A DNA stretch of 5,721 nt from Desulfococcus sp. (lineage in GTDB: Bacteria > Desulfobacterota > Desulfobacteria > Desulfobacterales > Desulfosalsimonadaceae): NCBI GenBank assembly GCA_024641805.1, contig JAHECJ010000168.1, positions 1 through 5,721 on the forward strand. Reading direction: 5' to 3'. Below are positions 1-5,721 of the stretch, one piece after another; positions within the stretch are counted from its first letter, which is position 1; every line of letters begins with the position of its first letter. The position numbers and the translations under genes are program-made. The notes under the pieces are model-generated. The model worked only from the letters and a program-made list of their open reading frames with translations, was not told the origin of the DNA and made no database searches.

Positions 1-2
1 CA

Positions 3-1787
3 AGTATCAAGGTTATTGGGGATGATGGTTTAATGACGGCTGAAGCCGGAAAGTATGAAGGGCTTGATCGTTTTGAGTGCCGGAAAGCTGTTTTAAAAGA
101 TCTTGAAGCCCAGGGGCTGCTTGTAAAAGTTGAATCCCATAATCACGGTGTCGGGCATTGCTACCGTTGCAATACGGTTGTCGAACCGAATCTTTCCAAA
201 CAATGGTTTGTAAAAGCCGGGCCTTTGGCTGAAAAAGCCATGGCGGCCGTTAAAAACGGTCAGACAAAAATAGTTCCTGAAAAATGGGAAAACGACTATT
301 ATAAATGGCTGGAAAACATCCGTGACTGGTGCATTTCCCGGCAGATATGGTGGGGGCACCAGATCCCGGCCTGGACCTGCGGTAAATGTCAGGAAGTGAG
401 TGTTGCCTTGGAAGCGCCCGACCATTGCCTGATCTGCAACAGTTCCGATCTTGTCCAGGATCCGGACGTGCTGGACACCTGGTTCAGCTCTGCGCTGTGG
501 CCGTTTTCGACTATGGGGTGGCCGGATGAAACACCGCTGTTAAAATCATTTTACCCCACCTCCGTTCTGGTAACCGGATTTGATATCCTTTTTTTCTGGG
601 TCGCACGCATGATGATGATGGGGATTCATTTTATGGAAAATGTGCCGTTTGATGATGTTTACATCCATGCCCTGGTGCGCGATGAAAACGGCAAAAAAAT
701 GAGCAAATCCACTGGCAATGTGATTGATCCGATTACCATTATCGAAAAATTCGGTACCGATTCCCTGCGATTTACCCTGACCGCTTTCGCCGCCCAGGGC
801 CGGGACATTAAACTGTCTGAAAAACGTATTGAAGGTTATCGTAATTTTATTAACAAACTATGGAACGCAGCGCGGTTTTCGTTTATGCACATCAAAGAGA
901 ATCATGCCAGTGAAGATTTTTCCAATCTATCCCTTCCGGATCGCTGGATCCTGGATCGGCTGAAAACGATTTCTCAAAATATGTCGGATGCTTTGGAAAC
1001 CTACCGGTTCAACGATGCAGCCAATGCCCTTTATCAGTTTGTCTGGCATGAGTTTTGTGACTGGTATCTGGAATTCATTAAGCCGGCACTTTACGGAAAT
1101 AAAGGAGAGGTTGAACAACTATCATCCAAAAAAGTTTTGTGGCGGGTTCTCCATGACACATTGATCCTGCTGCATCCCATTATCCCTTTTGTCACTGAGG
1201 AAATCTGGCATATTTTGCCGGGAACCAAGGGGTCGATTATGAAAGCGACATTCCCCACAAAAGAAACGGGGTTTGATACGATTGCATACAACTCGGATGC
1301 TGTCAAAGAAATGGATCTCATTATGGCTATTATCAATGCGATCCGTAACGTTCGTGGGGAGATGAATATTTCTCCGTCGCAGTCTCTGGATGTTCTTGTT
1401 CAGACATCAGATGAAAAAACAAAAAGTCTGCTTGAAAAGAATCAGGACTTTATTGTCAACCTCGCCAGACTGGCGATATTTCGGGTAGAGCCGGTCGGTG
1501 AAAAACCAAAGGGCACTGCAACGGCGATTGTTGATCAGGCAACGATTTCAGTTTTTCTGGAAGGAATTATTGATCTTGGAAAAGAAATCGATCGGCTTGA
1601 AAAGGAAATTTCAAAAATCGATGTCGAAATTGAAAAATTAGATAAAAAATTAAATAATCCTGGATTTTTCAATAAAGCACCTGAAGCGATTGTTGATAAG
1701 ACAAAAAATCAGTTTCAGGAATATGTTGAAAAAAAGCAAAAGTTGTGTGCCAATCTTGACAGGATTAAATCCATTCAGGCCGGATAG
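3..1787 (+). CDS. valS: Valine--tRNA ligase (valyl-tRNA synthetase), 3' part, 5' end outside window
   Basis: Class I aminoacyl-tRNA synthetase that charges tRNA-Val in the cytoplasm and edits mischarged threonine. The frame is open to the left edge, so the ATG at 33 is internal. About 594 residues are present, against roughly 880-950 in the family; the HIGH motif and most of the CP1 editing domain lie off-window. Visible in order: the end of CP1 (EGLDRFECRK, near 60-90); a GHCYRC cysteine pair (153-170); WCISRQIWWGHQIPAW (327-374); a CxxC...CxxC zinc knuckle (378-437); DVLDTWFSSALWPFS; the KMSKS ATP-binding loop (696-710); the anticodon-binding helical domain starting at LPDRWILDRL (933) and including HPIIPFVTEEIW (1173-1208); and a charged C-terminal coiled coil (about 1566-1775) with the family-typical NPGFFNKAP turn. 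This C-terminal arm and the motif wording separate it from LeuRS and IleRS. It ends 3 nt before nadC, so the two are probably cotranscribed. No frameshift or missing motif is seen. Confidence 0.97.
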   Translation, partial: SIKVIGDDGLMTAEAGKYEGLDRFECRKAVLKDLEAQGLLVKVESHNHGVGHCYRCNTVVEPNLSKQWFVKAGPLAEKAMAAVKNGQTKIVPEKWENDYYKWLENIRDWCISRQIWWGHQIPAWTCGKCQEVSVALEAPDHCLICNSSDLVQDPDVLDTWFSSALWPFSTMGWPDETPLLKSFYPTSVLVTGFDILFFWVARMMMMGIHFMENVPFDDVYIHALVRDENGKKMSKSTGNVIDPITIIEKFGTDSLRFTLTAFAAQGRDIKLSEKRIEGYRNFINKLWNAARFSFMHIKENHASEDFSNLSLPDRWILDRLKTISQNMSDALETYRFNDAANALYQFVWHEFCDWYLEFIKPALYGNKGEVEQLSSKKVLWRVLHDTLILLHPIIPFVTEEIWHILPGTKGSIMKATFPTKETGFDTIAYNSDAVKEMDLIMAIINAIRNVRGEMNISPSQSLDVLVQTSDEKTKSLLEKNQDFIVNLARLAIFRVEPVGEKPKGTATAIVDQATISVFLEGIIDLGKEIDRLEKEISKIDVEIEKLDKKLNNPGFFNKAPEAIVDKTKNQFQEYVEKKQKLCANLDRIKSIQAG

Positions 1788-1790
1788 GAT

Positions 1791-2663
1791 ATGAAACCAT
1801 TTCACGGAAGCAGCTTATTATCGCAGTCAACGGAACATCTGATTGATCTTGCCATTGCCGAGGATATCGGGTCCGGAGACATTACCACCGATCATCTGCC
1901 GGATCCTGCTGCCAAGGGGAGAGGCGAGATTATTGCCAAGGAATCCATTGTCATCGCCGGATTGGATATCGCCAAAAGGACTTTCGAAAAATTCGAACCG
2001 GATATTGGATTTGTGTCCCGGTTTCAGGATGGAGACAATATCCAGTCCGGTGATGTAATAGCAGGGATTACTGCTTCATTGAGAACGCTTTTGATTGGCG
2101 AGCGGACCGCATTAAATTTTCTTCAGCGGTTATCCGGGATCGCAACCAATGTCAGCGGTTATGTAAAGGAACTGGGGAATGCAAAAGCCCGGCTGGTTGA
2201 TACGCGCAAAACAGTTCCAGGCTGGCGGGTTCTCGACAAGTACGCGGTCCGTGTGGGCGGCGCGTATAACCATCGAATGGGGCTCTATGATGGCGTATTA
2301 ATTAAAGACAATCATATTGAGGCGTTCGGGGGTATTCCAAAAGCGGTTGAATATATTCGGAAGCAGGTGTCCCATCTGATAAAAATCGAAATTGAAACGT
2401 CTGATCTGAATGAAGTCGGCCAGGCGCTGGAAGCCGGAGCCGACGTCATTATGCTTGATAATATGGAGATCGAGGATATCCGGTCCGCAGTTGATTTAAT
2501 AAACGGAAAGGCCGTTGTGGAAGTGTCCGGCCGGGTTTGCAAAGGCAACTTGAAACGTCTTGCGGAAACAGGCGTGGATATTATTTCCGTGGGTGCACTC
2601 ATCCACGCAGCGTCGTTTGTTGATATCAGCATGCGGATTACGTCCGCTTTGTCCCAAAAATGA
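1791..2663 (+). CDS. nadC: Nicotinate-nucleotide diphosphorylase (carboxylating), quinolinate phosphoribosyltransferase
   Basis: Converts quinolinate and PRPP to nicotinate mononucleotide, CO2 and PPi, the entry step from de novo quinolinate into NAD synthesis; cytosolic, normally a dimer. The 290 residues match family length. The N-terminal domain has AEDIGSGDITTD (23-34) and ERTALNFLQRLSGIAT (104-119). The barrel has DTRKTVPGWR (137-146), GGAYNHRMGLYDGVLIKDNH (156-175), IEIETSD (199-205), MLDNM (221-225) and ISVGAL (265-270). Residues corresponding to the known active site are present: R105, R139, K140, H161, R162, K172, E202 and D223. One deviation is SGRV at 246-249, where the family usually has SGG followed by a hydrophobic residue. 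The ATG at 1791 gives the expected short leader before the first motif. Only a weak Shine-Dalgarno candidate (GGA at 1782-1784, inside the end of valS) precedes it. It lies 3 nt after valS and 24 nt before the rhomboid gene, consistent with one operon. Confidence 0.97.
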   Translation: MKPFHGSSLLSQSTEHLIDLAIAEDIGSGDITTDHLPDPAAKGRGEIIAKESIVIAGLDIAKRTFEKFEPDIGFVSRFQDGDNIQSGDVIAGITASLRTLLIGERTALNFLQRLSGIATNVSGYVKELGNAKARLVDTRKTVPGWRVLDKYAVRVGGAYNHRMGLYDGVLIKDNHIEAFGGIPKAVEYIRKQVSHLIKIEIETSDLNEVGQALEAGADVIMLDNMEIEDIRSAVDLINGKAVVEVSGRVCKGNLKRLAETGVDIISVGALIHAASFVDISMRITSALSQK

Positions 2664-2687
2664 GAATTTTCCTTCACTTTCAATTAA

Positions 2688-3668
2688 ATGATTCCCATTC
2701 GCGATACCATTCCCTCTAAGCATTACCCGGTGGTTAATTCAACGCTGATCGGGATTAATATCGCCGTATTTTTGATCCAGATGTCCCAGGGGCTCAATGC
2801 CGATCGTTTTATTTATACATACGGATTGGTACCGGCACGTTTTTCCGATCCGAATATTTTTTCATATTTTTCACTCGGACAGCAGCTTTTTTCACTGATA
2901 TCATTCATGTTTCTTCACGGCGGTTTTTTGCATATCCTGGGCAACATGTGGTTTCTGCATATTTTCGGCGATAATGTCGAAGACCGGATGGGTTCCTTTT
3001 ACTATCTCATATTTTATTTACTCTGCGGAGTGGTATCCGGCCTTTTTCATTTGCTTTTGAATTACCACTCCGTGGCTCCGACCATCGGAGCAAGCGGTGC
3101 GATTGCCGGTGTGATGGGGGCATACTTTATCCTTTACCCGCATTCCAGAATTTTAACTTTAATTCCGATTATTATTTTTCCCTGGTTTGTGGAAATTCCC
3201 GCGGTTTTTTTTCTGGGGTTCTGGTTTGTCCTACAGGTTCTTAATGCTGCTTCCAGCAGTGCGGAGGCCGCCGGAATTGCCTGGTGGGCGCATATCGGCG
3301 GATTTGTTTTCGGAATGGTCAGTTTGAAATTTTTTAATATACTGCCTCAGACCAGCTTTGCCGGCAGTCTAAAAAATGCATCTTTCAAAAGGAAAGCAAC
3401 CCCGTATTTCCAGGTGCTGAATACATTTAACCAGCGGCAGGAAAAAGACAGATATGAGGAAATTACCATTACCCCGTATGAGGCAGCCGCCGGTGTCAAA
3501 AAAAAGATCAATGTACCGTGGGGATTTTATAACCGGTTTTATAACGTGGCGATTCCTGCCGGTACTAAAGATGGAAAGATTCTCAGGCTAAGCGGGGCCG
3601 GCAGACAGATACCGGACGGTCAGCCGGGAGATCTGTTTTTAAAAGTCAGGATTCAACAGCCGTGGTAG
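2688..3668 (+). CDS. Rhomboid family intramembrane serine protease with C-terminal DnaJ-CTD-like domain
   Basis: Predicted inner-membrane serine protease that cleaves transmembrane substrates within the bilayer; its substrate is unknown. The start MIPIRDTIPSKHYP is typical of one bacterial rhomboid group, and a stop codon lies directly before this ATG in frame, so the start is firm, although no Shine-Dalgarno sequence is visible. Six hydrophobic segments fall near residues 17-33, 66-92, 104-125, 134-150, 156-185 and 196-216. H77, H82 and N86 have the H-x4-H-x3-N spacing of GlpG. The nucleophile is S136 in GASG (134-137) and the catalytic His is H202 in WWAHIGGFVFG. After a polar linker (about 217-255), residues 256-326 read like the second C-terminal domain of DnaJ: EITITPYEAAAGVKKKINVP, then a basic/hydrophobic strand, IPAGTKDGKILRLSGAG and PGDLFLKVRI. 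No J domain or zinc ribbon is present. By rhomboid topology this tail should face the cytoplasm. The protease call is very secure; the tail assignment rests on motif resemblance. Confidence 0.95.
   Translation: MIPIRDTIPSKHYPVVNSTLIGINIAVFLIQMSQGLNADRFIYTYGLVPARFSDPNIFSYFSLGQQLFSLISFMFLHGGFLHILGNMWFLHIFGDNVEDRMGSFYYLIFYLLCGVVSGLFHLLLNYHSVAPTIGASGAIAGVMGAYFILYPHSRILTLIPIIIFPWFVEIPAVFFLGFWFVLQVLNAASSSAEAAGIAWWAHIGGFVFGMVSLKFFNILPQTSFAGSLKNASFKRKATPYFQVLNTFNQRQEKDRYEEITITPYEAAAGVKKKINVPWGFYNRFYNVAIPAGTKDGKILRLSGAGRQIPDGQPGDLFLKVRIQQPW
3453..3665 (+). other. DnaJ C-terminal (CTD-II-like) domain fused to the rhomboid
   Basis: Residues 256-326 of the rhomboid protein. In DnaJ/Hsp40 proteins this beta-sandwich fold binds unfolded clients and carries the pattern: amphipathic strand, AA-x-G, charged strand ending in VP, then IP-x-G-x2-DG-x-LRL-x-G-x-G, then a G-rich turn and GDL-x3-V-x-V. 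The tail matches each element in order: AAAGVKKKINVP at 266-277, IPAGTKDGKILRLSGAG at 289-305, and QPGDLFLKVRI at 312-322. It lacks the J domain, with its HPD motif, and the CxxCxGxG zinc repeats, so it could not stimulate Hsp70 by the usual route. A role in holding or presenting substrates to the protease, or in dimerisation, is inference only. Confidence 0.8.
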
Positions 3669-3697
3669 GCGGAGCCCATGGAAAAGTGCCGGGAGGG

Positions 3698-4594
3698 TTA
3701 TGGCAGCAGGAGCGAGGTCCGGTTTCTCCCGCCTTCCTTGGCCATATACATTGCTTTGTCCGCCCGACTGACAAATTCGGTTACCTGTTCGCCGGGTAAA
3801 TATTCGGTTACGCCGATACTGACGGACATGTCTTTTTTATCATCCCCGATAAAAAGCTCGTTCTTAACCACATCATTGATGCGCTCGGAAACAGCCATCG
3901 CAGAGTCACAGGTTGTTTCCGGAAGTATCACGGTGAACTCTTCCCCTCCGTACCGATAGGCGGTATCCATTGTTCTCAGGCAGGATGTGATCAGTTTTGC
4001 AATTTTATAGAGAACTTTATCGCCCTCAAGGTGGCCATGGGTATCATTGAACTCCTTGAAGTGATCCACGTCGATCAGGAGCAGTGAAAGAGGGCGCTGA
4101 TATCGCTGATAACGATTGATTTCATTTTCCAGTTGATGGTAAAAATGCCTGGAGTTATAAAGTTTTGTCAAGTCGTCCGTGATCGCTAGTTCTCTGAGCT
4201 TTTCCAGCATCTGGGTACGTTCCTGGGTAAGGACGCGTTCTCTTAACACCCGTTTCAGACGCAGCAGCAATTCTTCAAACTTAACCGGTTTGAAAATAAA
4301 ATCATCAGCTCCCTTGTTGATCGCTTCTTCATAGGAATAGTCCCCGGAGTAGCCTGTAATTACAATAATATCGGTATCATAGGTTGCCTTGATAACTTTC
4401 GTCATCTCAAGGCCGTCCATACCGGTCATGATAATATCGGTGATAATGACATCCACATGATAGGTTTTAAGAAAAGACAGCGCCTGTTCAGCGCTTTCAG
4501 CGGTATAGGTTTTAAAATCAAAAATAGTCAGAAATTCCTGTATGGAATTTCTGATGGCATGATCGTCATCAACTATTAAAATTCTCGCGGTCAT
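3698..4594 (-). CDS. Response regulator with receiver and GGDEF diguanylate cyclase domains
   Basis: Phosphorylation-controlled enzyme predicted to make cyclic di-GMP from two GTP in the cytoplasm; 298 residues. The receiver domain (1-118) has acidic-pocket residues D10 and D11, phosphoacceptor D53 (in ITDIIMTGMDG), switch T80 and conserved K102 before P103. A charged helical stalk (about 113-137) leads into the cyclase signature LAITDDLTKLYN (136-147). In the GGDEF domain, metal/GTP residues D175, N183 and D192 keep PleD-like spacing, the signature loop is GGEEF (216-220; bases 3935-3949), and an inhibitory RxxD site, RTMD (207-210), sits at the usual distance before it. Both catalysis and product feedback therefore look possible. 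The architecture resembles PleD with one receiver, or WspR. It converges on the rhomboid gene with a 29-nt gap and diverges from lepA. No partner histidine kinase is visible. The ATG at 4594 places the LIVDDD motif correctly, but no Shine-Dalgarno sequence precedes it. Confidence 0.96.
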   Translation of the reverse strand: MTARILIVDDDHAIRNSIQEFLTIFDFKTYTAESAEQALSFLKTYHVDVIITDIIMTGMDGLEMTKVIKATYDTDIIVITGYSGDYSYEEAINKGADDFIFKPVKFEELLLRLKRVLRERVLTQERTQMLEKLRELAITDDLTKLYNSRHFYHQLENEINRYQRYQRPLSLLLIDVDHFKEFNDTHGHLEGDKVLYKIAKLITSCLRTMDTAYRYGGEEFTVILPETTCDSAMAVSERINDVVKNELFIGDDKKDMSVSIGVTEYLPGEQVTEFVSRADKAMYMAKEGGRNRTSLLLP

Positions 4595-4639
4595 TGTTTT
4601 AAAAAATATAATTTTAAGGTTTGTATCATATGACTCTTA

Positions 4640-4668
4640 TTGACATGTCTTGGGAGGCTTGATAAATA
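4640..4668 (+). promoter_or_regulatory. Candidate sigma70-type promoter for lepA
   Basis: A perfect -35 hexamer TTGACA (4640-4645), a 17-nt spacer and a -10 TAAATA (4663-4668) preceded by TGA, an extended -10 feature. Transcription would start near 4675, giving a 5' leader of about 130 nt before lepA. The 8-bp palindrome GACATGTC (4642-4649) overlaps the -35 element. This is the best match to consensus in the intergenic region, but it is a visual call in AT-rich DNA. Confidence 0.5.
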
Positions 4669-4696
4669 ATATTGTTTTTATAAATTTATGTGATTT

Positions 4697-4725
4697 TATT
4701 AACACAACAAATGCAATTAAGTCAA
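4697..4725 (-). promoter_or_regulatory. Weak candidate promoter for the GGDEF response regulator
   Basis: On the minus strand TTGACT (4725-4720) is followed after 17 nt by TTAATA (4702-4697), or after 18 nt by TAATAA. Another minus-strand TTGACA lies at 4739-4734 but has only a poor -10 at the right distance. A start near 4690 would give a leader of about 95 nt. It would overlap the lepA promoter region head to head, so the two genes could influence each other. The call is weak because AT-rich DNA gives many such matches. Confidence 0.22.
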
Positions 4726-4805
4726 ATTCCTTTTGTCAATATTGCAGATAGAACGAAGTTTAGATTTGTTTTTATCTAATAAATAGAAAAGCTAATTTTA
4801 TCAAT

Positions 4806-5721
4806 ATGAAAAACATAAGAAATTTCAGTATTATTGCACACATTGATCATGGCAAGTCAACGCTTTCCGATCGATTGATTCAGACAACGGATCTGGTGTC
4901 GGCTCGTGATTTCAAGAATCAGATGCTAGATACTATGGATATCGAACGGGAAAGAGGCATCACGATCAAGAGCCAAACGGTTTGTCTGCCCTATGAGGCC
5001 AAAGATGGGAAACTCTATACCTTAAACCTGATCGATACTCCGGGGCATGTCGATTTCAGCTATGAGGTTTCGAGAGCACTTGCATCCTGTGAAGGTGCGC
5101 TGTTGTTAGTTGACGCGAGCCAGGGGGTCGAGGCACAGACAATTGCCAATATGTATCTGGCGGTTGATCATGATCTGGAAATTATTCCGATTATTAACAA
5201 AATTGATCTTCCTTCCGCTGAAATTGAAATGGTCCGGGAACAAATTGAAGAAGACCTGGGTCTCGATTCAGAAGCTGCAATTCTGTGTTCGGCAAAGGAA
5301 GGGATCGGTATTGATGAAATTTTAGAGGCGGTCGTCAATCGCCTTCCGGCACCCAAAGGTGATCCTGATGCTCCCCTCCAGGCCCTGATATTTGATTCCC
5401 ATTATGATCCATACCGAGGGACCATCATTCATTTTCGGATTATGCAGGGAAAAATCAAAACCGGTGATGAAATCATGTTCATGTCAAACAAGGCCCGGTA
5501 TTTTGTGGAAGAAGTCGGTATTTTTCAGATTGTCCGCGTCCCCAAACCGGATCTTGTCGCCGGCGAAGTCGGGTATGTGATTGCCGGAATTAAAACCGTC
5601 AGTGACACCAAATGCGGTGACACCATAACATTGAAAAAAAATCCCTGTCAAAAATCCCTGCCCGGATTTAAAGAGACGCAGCCGGTAGTTTTTTCTTCCA
5701 TATATCCTGTTTCCACGGATG
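4806..5721 (+). CDS. lepA: Elongation factor 4 (translational GTPase LepA), 5' part, 3' end outside window
   Basis: Ribosome-associated GTPase that acts on stalled or mistranslocated ribosomes and in initiation or assembly under stress; a cytoplasmic and membrane-associated housekeeping protein. The first 305 codons are present, about half of the usual 600 or so residues; the frame is open to the right edge. It starts MKNIRNFSIIAHIDHGKST, as LepA proteins do. GTPase motifs: G1 AHIDHGKST (11-19), G2 MDIERERGITIKSQTV (44-59), G3 DTPGHVD (77-83), G4 NKID (131-134) and G5 SAKEG (162-166). Domain II begins near residue 190 (LQALIFDSHYDPYRGTI). The RERGITIKSQT wording and the NMYLAVDHDLEIIPIINKID stretch distinguish it from TypA/BipA and EF-G. 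G2 has S56 where A is common, a mild change. The histidine after DTPG (H81), needed for GTP hydrolysis in this superfamily, is present. No Shine-Dalgarno sequence precedes the ATG. Confidence 0.97.
   Translation, partial: MKNIRNFSIIAHIDHGKSTLSDRLIQTTDLVSARDFKNQMLDTMDIERERGITIKSQTVCLPYEAKDGKLYTLNLIDTPGHVDFSYEVSRALASCEGALLLVDASQGVEAQTIANMYLAVDHDLEIIPIINKIDLPSAEIEMVREQIEEDLGLDSEAAILCSAKEGIGIDEILEAVVNRLPAPKGDPDAPLQALIFDSHYDPYRGTIIHFRIMQGKIKTGDEIMFMSNKARYFVEEVGIFQIVRVPKPDLVAGEVGYVIAGIKTVSDTKCGDTITLKKNPCQKSLPGFKETQPVVFSSIYPVSTD

Larger units (their letters stand above)
4595..4805. other. AT-rich divergent intergenic region between the regulator gene and lepA
   Basis: This 211-nt gap is clearly richer in A and T than its flanking genes and must hold the promoters of two divergent genes. 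It contains short palindromes (GACATGTC at 4642-4649, ATAAATTTAT at 4680-4689, CAATATTG at 4737-4744), the sequence AATATTG twice (4668-4674 and 4738-4744), and a 6-bp inverted repeat, TTAGAT/ATCTAA, with an 8-nt spacer (4760-4779) in the lepA leader. No small ORF with a convincing start, no tRNA and no recognisable riboswitch were seen. Confidence 0.7.

Noticed and set aside
33..35. ATG at 33 as the true start of the first gene.
   Set aside because: The frame is open to base 3 and the residues encoded before it (SIKVIGDDGL) continue the ValRS CP1 domain; starting at 33 would omit the HIGH motif.
93..425. 110-codon minus-strand ORF inside valS.
   Set aside because: It is antisense to conserved ValRS motifs and shows no recognisable domain; it is a shadow of the real frame.
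2312..2723. Two overlapping minus-strand ORFs across the nadC-rhomboid junction.
   Set aside because: They mirror the coding bias of nadC on the opposite strand and lack family resemblance or a ribosome binding site.
3660..3681. Possible hairpin CCGTGG/CCATGG at the end of the rhomboid gene, which could be a terminator between the convergent genes.
   Set aside because: The stem is only 6 bp with one G-T pair, it overlaps the last codons, and neither strand has a U-tract after it.
3690..3731. CGGGAG ... CTCCCG inverted repeat in the convergent junction.
   Set aside because: The arms are separated by 30 nt and the right arm lies inside the regulator coding sequence; there is no T-run, so it is not a credible terminator.
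3678..3959. 93-codon plus-strand ORF after the rhomboid gene, whose start reads somewhat like a mistranslated tRNA end.
   Set aside because: It lies almost wholly antisense to the well-supported GGDEF domain, resembles no known protein, and the region does not fold as a tRNA.
4734..4739. Minus-strand TTGACA as the -35 element of a strong regulator promoter.
   Set aside because: At 17 nt the -10 would be TTGCAT, a poor match; the neighbouring TTGACT pairing is slightly better.

Overview
The window looks like ordinary chromosomal DNA from a Gram-negative bacterium of moderate GC content. The valS-nadC order, the style of the rhomboid and the single-domain-plus-GGDEF regulator fit a Desulfobacterota (former Deltaproteobacteria) genome, possibly Desulfobacterales. 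That placement is inferred from recalled family resemblance, not from a search. There are no IS elements, tRNAs, CRISPR arrays or phage genes.

Layout: (1) Bases 3-3668 hold a tight plus-strand gene run: the 3' two thirds of valS (valyl-tRNA synthetase, cut by the left edge), nadC (quinolinate phosphoribosyltransferase, 3 nt after valS) and a rhomboid intramembrane serine protease (24 nt after nadC). The spacing suggests one operon. (2) A minus-strand gene (3698-4594) converges on this run with a 29-nt gap. It encodes a response regulator with a receiver domain and a diguanylate cyclase domain; its active site and its inhibitory c-di-GMP site are both intact. (3) An AT-rich 211-nt divergent intergenic region (4595-4805) carries a good sigma70-type promoter candidate for the next gene and a weak one for the regulator. 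(4) lepA (elongation factor 4) runs off the right edge; its first 305 codons are present.

Translation-related housekeeping genes (valS, lepA) and NAD synthesis (nadC) flank two less conserved genes. The most notable observation is the rhomboid. Its C-terminal 70 or so residues, after six membrane segments, closely resemble a DnaJ/Hsp40 C-terminal substrate-binding domain, without any J domain or zinc ribbon. This would be an intramembrane protease tethered to a cytoplasmic chaperone-like client-binding module. I found no strong evidence for a larger undescribed system. The other genes are recognisable family members with conserved motifs.
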